Part shown: positions 27,373 to 35,140 of the stretch, piece by piece
How positions within the stretch are numbered: position 1 is the stretch's first letter
Layout of the letters: every line of letters begins with the position of its first letter
NCBI GenBank assembly: GCA_015056565.1
Contig: SVGB01000001.1
Location: 1 to 64,000, forward strand
DNA length: 64,000 bases
Direction: 5' to 3'
Source: Butyrivibrio sp.
GTDB lineage: Bacteria; Bacillota; Clostridia; Lachnospirales; Lachnospiraceae
Notes under the pieces: model-generated
What the model saw: the letters and a program-made list of their open reading frames with translations, nothing else
What the model was told of the DNA's origin: nothing
Databases searched by the model: none
Program-made: the position numbers and the translations under genes

Positions 27373-28749
27373 TCACAGAATTTTCATAGCGTCAGATACA
27401 GAGGACACTCCGATGATCTCAATGTCTTTGAAGGTCTTTTTTAACTTGCTCTCCAAAGCCTTGGGAACAATACAGGTCTTAAAACCTAGCTTCTTGGCCT
27501 CCAATACTCTGGCTTCGCCCATGCTTACGCTCCTTACCTCCCCGGAAAGTCCAACTTCTCCAAAGGCTATGACATCATCGCTTATAGGTTTGTTTTTAAA
27601 ACTTGAAACCAGAGCAAGACAGATTCCAAGGTCAAGGGAAGGCTCAGCAATCTTCATTCCTCCTGCCAGATTGACGTAGGCGTCGAAATCACTCATCTGT
27701 AGCCCTATTCTCTTTTCCAAAACAGCCATGAGAAGGTTCACTCTGTTATAGTCAGTTCCGTTGGCCTGGCGCCTTGGAAATCCGAAGTTTGTTCTTGTAA
27801 CCAGAGCCTGCACCTCAATAAGGATTGGCCTTGTGCCTTCAACCGAGCAGGTGACAATGGATCCGCTGGCACCTTCAGGTCTTCCATCCAGCATGAACTC
27901 TGAAGGATTGGTAACCTCCACAAGGCCCTTTTCCTGCATCTCAAACACACCAATCTCGTTGGTCGATCCAAACCTGTTCTTGACTGCCCTCAGTATCCTG
28001 TATGAAGCGTGTCTGTCTCCCTCAAAGTAAAGGACAGTATCCACCATGTGCTCCAAAACTCTTGGACCAGCCACCTGGCCTTCCTTGGTCACATGACCAA
28101 CGATAAAGATGGAAATATTCATGCTCTTTGCAATGCGTAGCAGCACCGACGTTGATTCCCTGACCTGAGACACACTTCCTGGCGCTGAAGAAACAGACTC
28201 ATTGTACATGGTCTGAATAGAATCTATGATGACAACCTGCGGCTTAAATCTTAAGATTGTCTCCTCTATATTAGAAAGATTAGTCTCGCACATGAACCTC
28301 AGCTTCTCGCTAAAGTCTCCGATCCTGTTTGCACGAAGCTTGATCTGCTGAAGGGATTCCTCACCTGAAATGTAGAGAACATCTCTTTTGTCCCCTGAGA
28401 TATTCCCTGCAACCTGCAAAAGAATAGTGGACTTACCTATACCCGGATCTCCGCCCACTAAAATAAGAGAGCCTTTTACAAGGCCTCCGCCAAGCACTCT
28501 GTTAAGCTCACCAATGTGGGTGTCATACCTCTCCTCATCGTTTAAGACGATCTCGGAAAGAGTCTTGGGACTGCCAGCCTCACCACCTGATATTGGCGTA
28601 CCTGCAGCCTTAGATGCCTTAGAAGCAGGCTTAACTGTCTCCTCCACAAATGTATTCCACTGCCTGCAGCCCGGACACTGTCCCATCCACTTTGATGACT
28701 CATATCCACACTCCTGGCAGAAAAAAACCGACTTTATCTTTGTTGCCAT
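27373..28749 (-). CDS. radA: DNA repair protein RadA
   Basis: 458 residues, the normal length. N-terminal C4 zinc finger (CQECGYESSKWMGQCPGC), RecA-like ATPase with Walker A GGDPGIGKST (near 97), the family-specific KNRFG motif, and a C-terminal Lon-protease-like domain. RadA promotes branch migration in recombination and repair. Start supported by gggagg. In many Firmicutes radA follows clpC directly; here the small gene 28917-29327 lies between them on the other strand. Confidence 0.97.
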   Translation of the reverse strand: MATKIKSVFFCQECGYESSKWMGQCPGCRQWNTFVEETVKPASKASKAAGTPISGGEAGSPKTLSEIVLNDEERYDTHIGELNRVLGGGLVKGSLILVGGDPGIGKSTILLQVAGNISGDKRDVLYISGEESLQQIKLRANRIGDFSEKLRFMCETNLSNIEETILRFKPQVVIIDSIQTMYNESVSSAPGSVSQVRESTSVLLRIAKSMNISIFIVGHVTKEGQVAGPRVLEHMVDTVLYFEGDRHASYRILRAVKNRFGSTNEIGVFEMQEKGLVEVTNPSEFMLDGRPEGASGSIVTCSVEGTRPILIEVQALVTRTNFGFPRRQANGTDYNRVNLLMAVLEKRIGLQMSDFDAYVNLAGGMKIAEPSLDLGICLALVSSFKNKPISDDVIAFGEVGLSGEVRSVSMGEARVLEAKKLGFKTCIVPKALESKLKKTFKDIEIIGVSSVSDAMKIL

Positions 28750-28916
28750 TTATCCTCCCAAAACCTGTTTCGCCTGTATCTCTTTTGCGAAAGCAGAACT
28801 TTTCCTCTAGTATACACTTACTTCTAAAAATAAGAAAATTTTAATATCATAAAGCCCCTTGGTGCTATATAATTATGGTGTAAATATACATTTTCATTTT
28901 TATTAGGAGGGTTACT

Positions 28917-29327
28917 ATGGCTGTCGTAGAACAGTTGATCAGAGCTGAGAGCGATGGTAGCATCAGCTTTGGCAATTACAAGCTTCCCGAGAAAAAGAAG
29001 CTGGAGAATTTTAAACATAATGGGAGTATCCTCAAGGTTAAGACCTACAAGGATATCACAAAGCTTGAAAAGGATGAAAACTTTGTATATGAGTCCGTAC
29101 CCGGAACTGCAGTAACTTCATTTGCTGAGTCAGATAAGGGCGTGGAGTTCAAGGTTGAGGGCGACACAGATGCCCAGATCACACTTGGACTTATGGAGAA
29201 TACAGAGTACAGCGTTTTCGTTGGCGGCAATAGCATCGGCAAGATGAGTACCGGTCTTGGAGGCAAGTTAAACCTTAGCGTTGAGCTTACACCAGGCGAG
29301 GCAACAGCTGTAAAAGTAGAAATGTAA
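28917..29327 (+). CDS. small conserved protein of unknown function
   Basis: 136 residues without signal peptide or membrane helix, rich in beta-forming segments (VEFKVEGDTDAQITLGL and YSVFVGGNSIGKMSTGLGG). I recall relatives in Lachnospiraceae labelled endosialidase, but nothing here supports that activity, and the protein is too short for the known enzyme. Strong ribosome binding site aggaggg 6 bp before ATG. It stands alone between the divergent radA and convergent clpC genes and shares a terminator with clpC. Confidence 0.8.
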   Translation: MAVVEQLIRAESDGSISFGNYKLPEKKKLENFKHNGSILKVKTYKDITKLEKDENFVYESVPGTAVTSFAESDKGVEFKVEGDTDAQITLGLMENTEYSVFVGGNSIGKMSTGLGGKLNLSVELTPGEATAVKVEM

Positions 29328-29343
29328 ATTTAATATGTAGACT

Positions 29344-29382
29344 GCAAAAGAGCTATCCATCGCGGATAGCTCTTTTTATATA
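29344..29382. terminator. bidirectional terminator between the 28917 gene and clpC
   Basis: aaaagagctatcc and ggatagctcttttt form a 13-bp stem around atcgc, with A and T tracts on the two sides, so it can serve both convergent genes. Confidence 0.9.
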
Positions 29383-32007
29383 TTACTTTTTCTTTTTAGC
29401 TGCAGGTTTCTTTGCTGCTGGTTTCTTTGTAGTAGTCTTCTTTGCAGTAGTCTTCTTGGTTGCAGGCTTCTTGGTTGTGACAGTCTTGGCTACCTTTGTG
29501 GCCTTTCCTGCCCCTGTGGTCTTAACGGAGACCTTCTTGACTGAGGCCGCCTTTCCGTCTTTTCCCACAAATACCACCTTGTCGTCCTTAAGAGTAACTG
29601 TTACATCCATACCAGCCTTGATGTTGCCCTTAAGAAGTTCTTCAGCCATAGCATCTTCAATGGTCTGCTGGATAGCTCTCTTAAGAGGTCGTGCTCCCAT
29701 CTTGGCATCTGAGTGCTTGGTAACAAGGAACTTCTTAACCGCAGGTGAGATGGTAAGATTTATATCCATCTGAGCCTTACATCTCTTTGAAAGGTTCTGA
29801 GACAGAAGAGTTACGATGTCCATCATCTCTTTTTCATTGAGAGTATGGAATACCATGATCTCGTCAATTCGATTGATGAACTCAGGCTTGAAGAGCTTTT
29901 TAACTTCGTCCATAACACCGCTCTTCATATCCTCGTAGTCACGCTTTGCATCAGCTCCTGCGCCAAATCCAAGCTTTTTAGGGTCTACGATCCTCTGGGC
30001 ACCTACGTTACTGGTCATGATAAGGATAGTATTCTTAAAGCTTACCTTCCTGCCCTTGGCATCTGTAATATGTCCATCGTCAAGAACCTGAAGAAGGACG
30101 TTAAAGATGTCAGGATGAGCTTTTTCAATCTCGTCAAACAGGATAACAGAATATGGATGACGTCTTACCTTCTCTGAGAGCTGGCCTCCCTCGTCATATC
30201 CCACATATCCTGGAGGTGATCCGATCATCTTGGATACCGAATGCCCTTCCATGTACTCAGACATATCAACTCTGATAAGAGCATTCTCATCTCCAAACAT
30301 GGCTTCTGCCAATGCCTTAGAAAGCTCTGTCTTACCTACACCGGTTGGTCCAAGGAAAAGGAATGAACCAATTGGTCTGTTTGGATCCTGAAGTCCAACT
30401 CTTCCTCTTCTGATTGCCTTGGAAACAGCCTTGACTGCATCCTCCTGGCCGATGACTCTCTTGTGAAGTACAGACTCAAGCTTAAGGAGCTTCTCTGACT
30501 CCTTCTCTGCGATCTTCTTCACAGGGATCCTGGTCCACTCGGCTACAACCTCTGCTATATCGTTTTCATCTACTATATATGCTGATGATTTCTGCTTCCT
30601 TGCCTCTGCATTCTTAACTCTCTGAAGCTTGCCCATAAGAGCACTCTGCTCCTTGTTAAGAAGTCCTGCTTCATTGAAATCAGAATTCTTAAGAGCATCT
30701 TCAATCTGCTTATCAAGATCTGCAACAAGTTTCTCCATCTCTTTTACCTTAGGAGAAACACCCATGGTGCGAAGTCTTACAGCAGAAGCAGCCTCGTCAA
30801 TAAGGTCAATTGCCTTGTCTGGAAGATTTCTGTCATTGATATATCTCTCTGAAAGGTCAACTGCAGCCTTGATTGCCTCAGGGGTAACAGTTACCTTGTG
30901 ATGCTCCTCGTACTTACTTACGATTCCCTTAAGGATCTCTGTAGCCTCTTCCTTGGTGGGCTCATCCACATTAACCGGCTGGAAACGTCTCTCAAGTGCG
31001 GCATCCTTCTCCACATACTTGCGGTATTCACTGATAGTAGTTGCTCCGATCATCTGAATCTCGCCGCGGGCAAGAGATGGTTTTAATATGTTGGATGCAT
31101 CGATAGCGCCCTCTGCACCGCCTGCTCCAATAAGGGTGTGCATCTCATCAACGAACAAAATGATGTTGCCATCTTCAGCAACTTCCTTGATGACCTTCTT
31201 GATCCTCTCCTCAAATTCACCTCTGTACTTGGATCCAGCGATCATACCGGAAAGATCCAGTGTCATAAGGCGCTTGTTCTGAACTGTTAGAGGAACATCA
31301 CCGGAAGCTATTCTCTGGGCAAGACCTTCAACCACAGCGGTCTTACCAACACCAGGTTCACCGATAAGACATGGGTTGTTCTTGGTTCTTCTTGAAAGGA
31401 TCTGAATGACCCTCTTTATCTCACGCTCTCTTCCAATAACCGGATCAAGCTTGCCTTCCTGGGCAAGTGCTGTCATATCCCTGCTGTACTGTGCAAGGAT
31501 TGAAGACTTCTTCCCTGTTTTTCCAGCTGCAGCGCTCTTTTTTCCAAGATCCTCCTTAACAAGGTTAGGATCCTCACCCATGGCTGCCAGAGTCTCTGCG
31601 TAGATCTTCTGTGCAGGCACATTCATGGTGCTGATGAGCCTTACTGCAACATTCTCACCCTCTTTGATAAGGGCAAGTAAAATATGCTCTGTTCCTGTCT
31701 TGTCAGCATGGAACCTCTCAGCCATCTTGTGAGCTTCCTCAAGGACCTTCTCAGCTCTTGGTGAAAAGCCGTCCCTGTCCAGGGTCCTGACGTTGCTGTC
31801 CGGAACAATAAGATCCCTTATCATCTCCATCATGCGGTTCTCATCGATTCCATTGTCGATAAGGATCCTTGATGCAACGCATCCGTCCTCTAAGATAAGA
31901 CCCATAAGTATGTGCTCAGTACCTACGTAGTTGAGCTTTAAGGTTCTTGCTGTCTTCTTGGCAAGCTTAAGAGCTTCGTTTGCCATAACCGTAAACTTAG
32001 AATCCAT
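29383..32007 (-). CDS. clpC: ClpC-type AAA+ unfoldase with a lysine-rich tail
   Basis: 874 residues from ATG 32007, chosen for gaggag 5 bp upstream. N-terminal double Clp repeat (1-145), first AAA+ domain with GEPGVGKTA near 217, middle domain with UVR-like helices, second AAA+ domain with GPTGVGKTE, and the ClpP-docking region. ClpC unfolds proteins and feeds them to ClpP. Odd feature: residues 824-874 are an added tail of Lys, Thr, Ala and Pro with 20 lysines in 51 residues, like a histone H1 tail. It follows a GntR-type regulator instead of the usual ctsR-mcsA-mcsB. Confidence 0.95.
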   Translation of the reverse strand: MDSKFTVMANEALKLAKKTARTLKLNYVGTEHILMGLILEDGCVASRILIDNGIDENRMMEMIRDLIVPDSNVRTLDRDGFSPRAEKVLEEAHKMAERFHADKTGTEHILLALIKEGENVAVRLISTMNVPAQKIYAETLAAMGEDPNLVKEDLGKKSAAAGKTGKKSSILAQYSRDMTALAQEGKLDPVIGREREIKRVIQILSRRTKNNPCLIGEPGVGKTAVVEGLAQRIASGDVPLTVQNKRLMTLDLSGMIAGSKYRGEFEERIKKVIKEVAEDGNIILFVDEMHTLIGAGGAEGAIDASNILKPSLARGEIQMIGATTISEYRKYVEKDAALERRFQPVNVDEPTKEEATEILKGIVSKYEEHHKVTVTPEAIKAAVDLSERYINDRNLPDKAIDLIDEAASAVRLRTMGVSPKVKEMEKLVADLDKQIEDALKNSDFNEAGLLNKEQSALMGKLQRVKNAEARKQKSSAYIVDENDIAEVVAEWTRIPVKKIAEKESEKLLKLESVLHKRVIGQEDAVKAVSKAIRRGRVGLQDPNRPIGSFLFLGPTGVGKTELSKALAEAMFGDENALIRVDMSEYMEGHSVSKMIGSPPGYVGYDEGGQLSEKVRRHPYSVILFDEIEKAHPDIFNVLLQVLDDGHITDAKGRKVSFKNTILIMTSNVGAQRIVDPKKLGFGAGADAKRDYEDMKSGVMDEVKKLFKPEFINRIDEIMVFHTLNEKEMMDIVTLLSQNLSKRCKAQMDINLTISPAVKKFLVTKHSDAKMGARPLKRAIQQTIEDAMAEELLKGNIKAGMDVTVTLKDDKVVFVGKDGKAASVKKVSVKTTGAGKATKVAKTVTTKKPATKKTTAKKTTTKKPAAKKPAAKKKK

Positions 32008-32060
32008 TTTTACTCCTCTTCTTTCTGTCAAAAGAAATATCTATACCTGTAAACTGTCTG

Positions 32061-32438
32061 CTATCCCTCATAGTGGTCATATATCTGATCCACCAGTGAA
32101 TGAATATCATCTCTGCCAATCCCCTTACACATGGCTCTTGCAAGAACAACCGCAAGCTCGCTCTTGGCCTCATTAAGAGCCCTTAGCTTGTCAATGTCGA
32201 TTGCTATGATAGCGCCTCTTCTCCTGTCAATCTTCACAAAGCCATCCTGCTGCAAAATAGAATAGGCCTTGTTGACAGTGTGCATATTGATGCCAATGGT
32301 CTCTGCCAGTTGCCTTACACTTGGAAGCTGCTCTCCCTCCCTGAACTGTGAGGTGGCTATCCCAAGTATGATCTGATTGCACAGCTGCACGTATATAGCT
32401 TCATCACTGTTAAAATCTATCTCAATGATCATATGCAC
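32061..32438 (-). CDS. GntR-family (YtrA-type) transcriptional regulator
   Basis: 125 residues. Winged helix at about 10-75 with the GntR motif GEQLPSVRQLAETIGINMHT and a short C-terminal helical part, the layout of the YtrA subgroup, which lacks a large effector domain. It lies 53 bp upstream of clpC on the same strand and probably shares its transcript. YtrA-type proteins often repress their own operon, so it may set clpC level; this replaces the CtsR control known in Bacillus. Effector unknown. Confidence 0.9.
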   Translation of the reverse strand: MHMIIEIDFNSDEAIYVQLCNQIILGIATSQFREGEQLPSVRQLAETIGINMHTVNKAYSILQQDGFVKIDRRRGAIIAIDIDKLRALNEAKSELAVVLARAMCKGIGRDDIHSLVDQIYDHYEG

Positions 32439-32467
32439 CTCCTAAATCCAAAGTTTGTGATATATTT

Positions 32468-32495
32468 AGTATAACATATGATACAGTTTTTTCAA
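32468..32495 (-). promoter_or_regulatory. gntR-clpC promoter
   Basis: On the - strand TTGAAA (32490-32495), a 16-bp spacer and TATACT (32468-32473), about 30 bp before gntR. The overlapping stretch gtatcatatgttatactaaa has imperfect dyad symmetry and could be the regulator's own operator. Confidence 0.65.
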
Positions 32496-32509
32496 ATCCA
32501 GACATGACG

Positions 32510-32633
32510 GACAAGACACGGGGACTGTTCTGTTGCTGACAGGGGGACGGTTCTGTTGTCAGGTTTTATTTTGATAAAACCTGACAACAGAACCGTCCCC
32601 CTGTCAGCAACAGAACAGTCCCCGTGTCTTGTC
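32510..32633. repeat. perfect 60-bp inverted repeat with a 4-base loop
   Basis: Arms 32510-32569 and 32574-32633 are exact reverse complements around tttg. Each arm holds two related halves, ggggactgttctgttgctga and ggggacggttctgttgtcag, so the element looks like a composite of a repeated unit. It lies between the end of the peptide operon and the gntR promoter and would also stop transcription from either side. Units of the ggggacggttct type occur in many genomes as REP-like palindromes. Confidence 0.95.
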
Positions 32634-32652
32634 TCTTTAGTTTCAAACCGAT

Positions 32653-32853
32653 TTACAATTTTTTTTGGGTATTCATGATATTCTTGGACTGCACTCCATT
32701 CTTAGTGTTCTTGGACATTGATACCCTTCCAGCCCTGTCTCTGTCAGCAGCTCTTGCCTGTTCATTTCTCCAGTCAGCTACTCCGCCAGATACGTTTTCA
32801 AGGTCGTTCTCATTAAGAGCATTTTCATTTAAGTTCTTTTTGTTTTCTGCCAT
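32653..32853 (-). CDS. double-glycine-leader peptide C
   Basis: 66 residues. The leader LNENDLENVSGG (GG at 23-24) fits the double-glycine signals of bacteriocin-type precursors that are cut by C39 exporters. The predicted mature part of 42 residues is hydrophilic and basic, without cysteine. Strong ribosome binding site aaggagg 8 bp before ATG. It follows the phosphatase gene by 32 bp on the same strand. Its mature part does not resemble that of peptides A and B, so it may be a different product or an immunity-like or signalling peptide. Confidence 0.75.
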   Translation of the reverse strand: MAENKKNLNENALNENDLENVSGGVADWRNEQARAADRDRAGRVSMSKNTKNGVQSKNIMNTQKKL

Positions 32854-32885
32854 ATTTGTTATCCTCCTTGAATTATCAAAACTTT

Positions 32886-34580
32886 TTATTGTTTCACTTC
32901 AAAATAGAGCATTGTAAGATCATCAAACTGTGGTGCGCCTTCTATGAATTCATTTACGGCTTCTCCCATAGCTTCAAGGGTTCCCTTGCCATCCTTGTCA
33001 GCATTGTCATTCAGGCACTTAAGCATCCTCTCTGTATCAAAGAGAGCATCATCACCTCTTGTTGCCTCTGGAACACCGTCAGTGTAGATAAATAGCTTGT
33101 CGCCCTTTTCAAGGGTGATCTCATCTTCTGCAAAGTCGATATCTTCCATGATTCCCATGGGGATATCATGCTCGGAGTTGTATAGTTCGTAGCACTTCTT
33201 AGATGCCCTGTAGATTGCAGGGTACTCGTGGCCTGCGTTGGAGAACCTGAGCTTCTTTTCAGAGATACAGTAAATTCCAAGCCATACAGTAACAAACAAA
33301 GATTCCTCGTTGTTCTTGCACATCTGATAATTGACTCTTTGCATTATCTCAGGAATATTCTTTACAGTGCGGGCAATATTCCTGATCGCAGTAATTGCTA
33401 CTACCATGAAAAGAGATGCCGGAACGCCTTTACCTGACACGTCTCCAACTACAAGACAAAGATGATCATCATCAATTAAGAAGAAATCGTACAGATCTCC
33501 ACCAACTTCCTTGGCTGGATCCATGGATGCATAAACTTCAAACTCGTTTCTGCCTGGAAATGCAGGAAACTTCTTGGGGAGCATACCCGCCTGGATCTTG
33601 GTGGCAACTCCAAGCTCTGCTTCCACCTTTTCCTTTTCAGCAGCCATTTCCCTGATCCTGTGCATTGTGTCATTCATATCCTTTTCCATGTCGGAAAGGC
33701 TGCTCCAGAGAGTTTCTATCTCATCTCCTGTTCTTAGAGACAGACCCTCAAAATAATCTTTTTGTTGTTCATCCTCCAGGATGGCTTTATCTCTCCTTGT
33801 ATACTGCTGAGCCGTTAGCGCCAAAGTATTGATTGGAGCAATCATCCTTTCATGTGTGAGCCTTGCCATAGTCCATGCCATGGCAAAAACTACAGCAATC
33901 AGGAGTACAAAATATATCACAAGGTTTATCAACATCCTGTTAACGAAATCAGTAATATTTATATCACTGGACATATAGCCCATAAAATTGCCGTTTCTAT
34001 CTATGATCTTAGTATAGTTGGTGGCAATCCATCCATTTAGTTTTCCATAGTCAAGAAACATCTTTGTCTCGGACTCAATGACCTGCTTTATCTCATCCGG
34101 CGTATCTATATTAGTTATCTCCTCTGATATCCATTGTCCCGGAAGATAAGCACTATCAATATCATATCCATCAACCACAAAGATAATCCTGTCAGTTTCA
34201 GGGTCAGTCATGATGAGACTTACACTGTCAAGTTCTGACTCTTCCCTGCACTTAACCAGTATTTCTCTTGCCTTCCAGAAGTCTTCATCCACAAGCTCCA
34301 TTAAGCAATCCGTATAATCCTGGGAAAAAGGGTCTTTTTTTATCTCCTCAGGTATAGAACTATATGTATCCCACACCTTTTTATAAAAACTTTCAAGATA
34401 GTCAGCATCAATAAGAGATACCGCAAACCTCATATCGTGTGCCGTCTCTCTTTTATAACTCTGCATCGTGCTTATAACATTCATTACAAAACTAATCCCG
34501 CTAATGACCAGTACCAGAAAAACTGATTGAAAGAATATCATGGTAAAGATCTTTCGTCTCAGGGATTTTCGATTTGGCAT
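32886..34580 (-). CDS. membrane SpoIIE/RsbU-type PP2C phosphatase
   Basis: 564 residues. A helix at about 10-32, an extracellular sensor of about 180 residues, a second helix near 217-237, a HAMP linker, a coiled coil, and a C-terminal PPM phosphatase domain with AKEVGGDLYDFF, VGDVSGKGVPASLFM and FDDLTMLYF. Such enzymes dephosphorylate anti-sigma antagonist proteins or similar targets in response to an external cue. The partner is not in the window. It lies between precursor peptide genes on both sides (41 and 32 bp gaps), so the peptide or its processing state may be its signal; that is inference. Confidence 0.92.
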   Translation of the reverse strand: MPNRKSLRRKIFTMIFFQSVFLVLVISGISFVMNVISTMQSYKRETAHDMRFAVSLIDADYLESFYKKVWDTYSSIPEEIKKDPFSQDYTDCLMELVDEDFWKAREILVKCREESELDSVSLIMTDPETDRIIFVVDGYDIDSAYLPGQWISEEITNIDTPDEIKQVIESETKMFLDYGKLNGWIATNYTKIIDRNGNFMGYMSSDINITDFVNRMLINLVIYFVLLIAVVFAMAWTMARLTHERMIAPINTLALTAQQYTRRDKAILEDEQQKDYFEGLSLRTGDEIETLWSSLSDMEKDMNDTMHRIREMAAEKEKVEAELGVATKIQAGMLPKKFPAFPGRNEFEVYASMDPAKEVGGDLYDFFLIDDDHLCLVVGDVSGKGVPASLFMVVAITAIRNIARTVKNIPEIMQRVNYQMCKNNEESLFVTVWLGIYCISEKKLRFSNAGHEYPAIYRASKKCYELYNSEHDIPMGIMEDIDFAEDEITLEKGDKLFIYTDGVPEATRGDDALFDTERMLKCLNDNADKDGKGTLEAMGEAVNEFIEGAPQFDDLTMLYFEVKQ

Positions 34581-34621
34581 CCTACCTGCCTCCTGGGAAG
34601 TATCTTGTCAAACCTATTTCA

Positions 34622-34813
34622 TTATGCTCTTGGAACATCATTAAGGCCTCCGCCAAGGCCATTATTACCAGGATGAGCCTTGGTTATTAACTCAAAATCC
34701 TTTTGATCCATTTCGATTTTCTCCGAAAATAAGAAAGTTCCACCTGTTATCTGTTCCAAGCTTTTATCATCGACTCTGCTTTCCTTTGATACTTTATCAT
34801 TATTTATCGACAT
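34622..34813 (-). CDS. double-glycine-leader peptide B
   Basis: 63 residues from ATG 34813, which has aagga about 8 bp upstream; an earlier in-frame ATG at 34822 overlaps that site. The leader DKSLEQITGG (GG at 24-25) is followed by a 38-residue mature part ending GLGGGLNDVPRA. The GGGLN motif is shared with peptide A. No cysteine, so no lanthionine or disulfide. The gene is 11 bp after peptide A and 41 bp before the phosphatase gene. Confidence 0.75.
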   Translation of the reverse strand: MSINNDKVSKESRVDDKSLEQITGGTFLFSEKIEMDQKDFELITKAHPGNNGLGGGLNDVPRA

Positions 34814-34824
34814 AATCCACATCC

Positions 34825-35040
34825 TTATCTTCTAAATTTATTAAGTCCGCCGCCTTCATTTCTTGTCAATCCTGCCTTTGGTTCAAGAACATTTTTGTCA
34901 GGTTTTATGCTATTTCCTGTGAAAAAACTAGTCACCCAATCCCAAAGACTAAATCCCCCTGTAACCTCGTCAAGTTCTTCATCAGTAAGAGCCTGAGCAT
35001 TTTCTAATATATTATTCTTCTTGTTATTTTTCTTTCCCAT
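34825..35040 (-). CDS. double-glycine-leader peptide A
   Basis: 71 residues. Basic start, then a classical leader ALTDEELDEVTGG (GG at 28-29) and a 42-residue mature part starting FSLWDWVTSFFTGN, with an amphipathic aromatic stretch, and ending GGGLNKFRR. The mature part contains a few Arg sites that an Arg-specific clostripain could cut. Ribosome binding site aaggagg. A good promoter lies directly upstream, making this the first gene of a peptide-phosphatase operon. Confidence 0.8.
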   Translation of the reverse strand: MGKKNNKKNNILENAQALTDEELDEVTGGFSLWDWVTSFFTGNSIKPDKNVLEPKAGLTRNEGGGLNKFRR

Positions 35041-35076
35041 GATATTGATACCTCCTTATTGTTTCCTTTCTGATTG

Positions 35077-35105
35077 TTTATACGAACTTAAATATAATAT
35101 GGCAA
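35077..35105 (-). promoter_or_regulatory. promoter of the peptide-phosphatase operon
   Basis: On the - strand TTGCCA (35100-35105), a 17-bp spacer and TATAAA (35077-35082), with the start codon of peptide A about 37 bp downstream. Upstream DNA is A+T rich. Confidence 0.7.
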
Positions 35106-35140
35106 TTTTTTTATAATATAGCGTAGGAATCAAGGTAAGA

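Noticed and set aside
32510..32633. Simple terminator
   Set aside because: A 60-bp perfect stem with repeated internal halves is far larger than a terminator; it may stop transcription but its origin needs another explanation.
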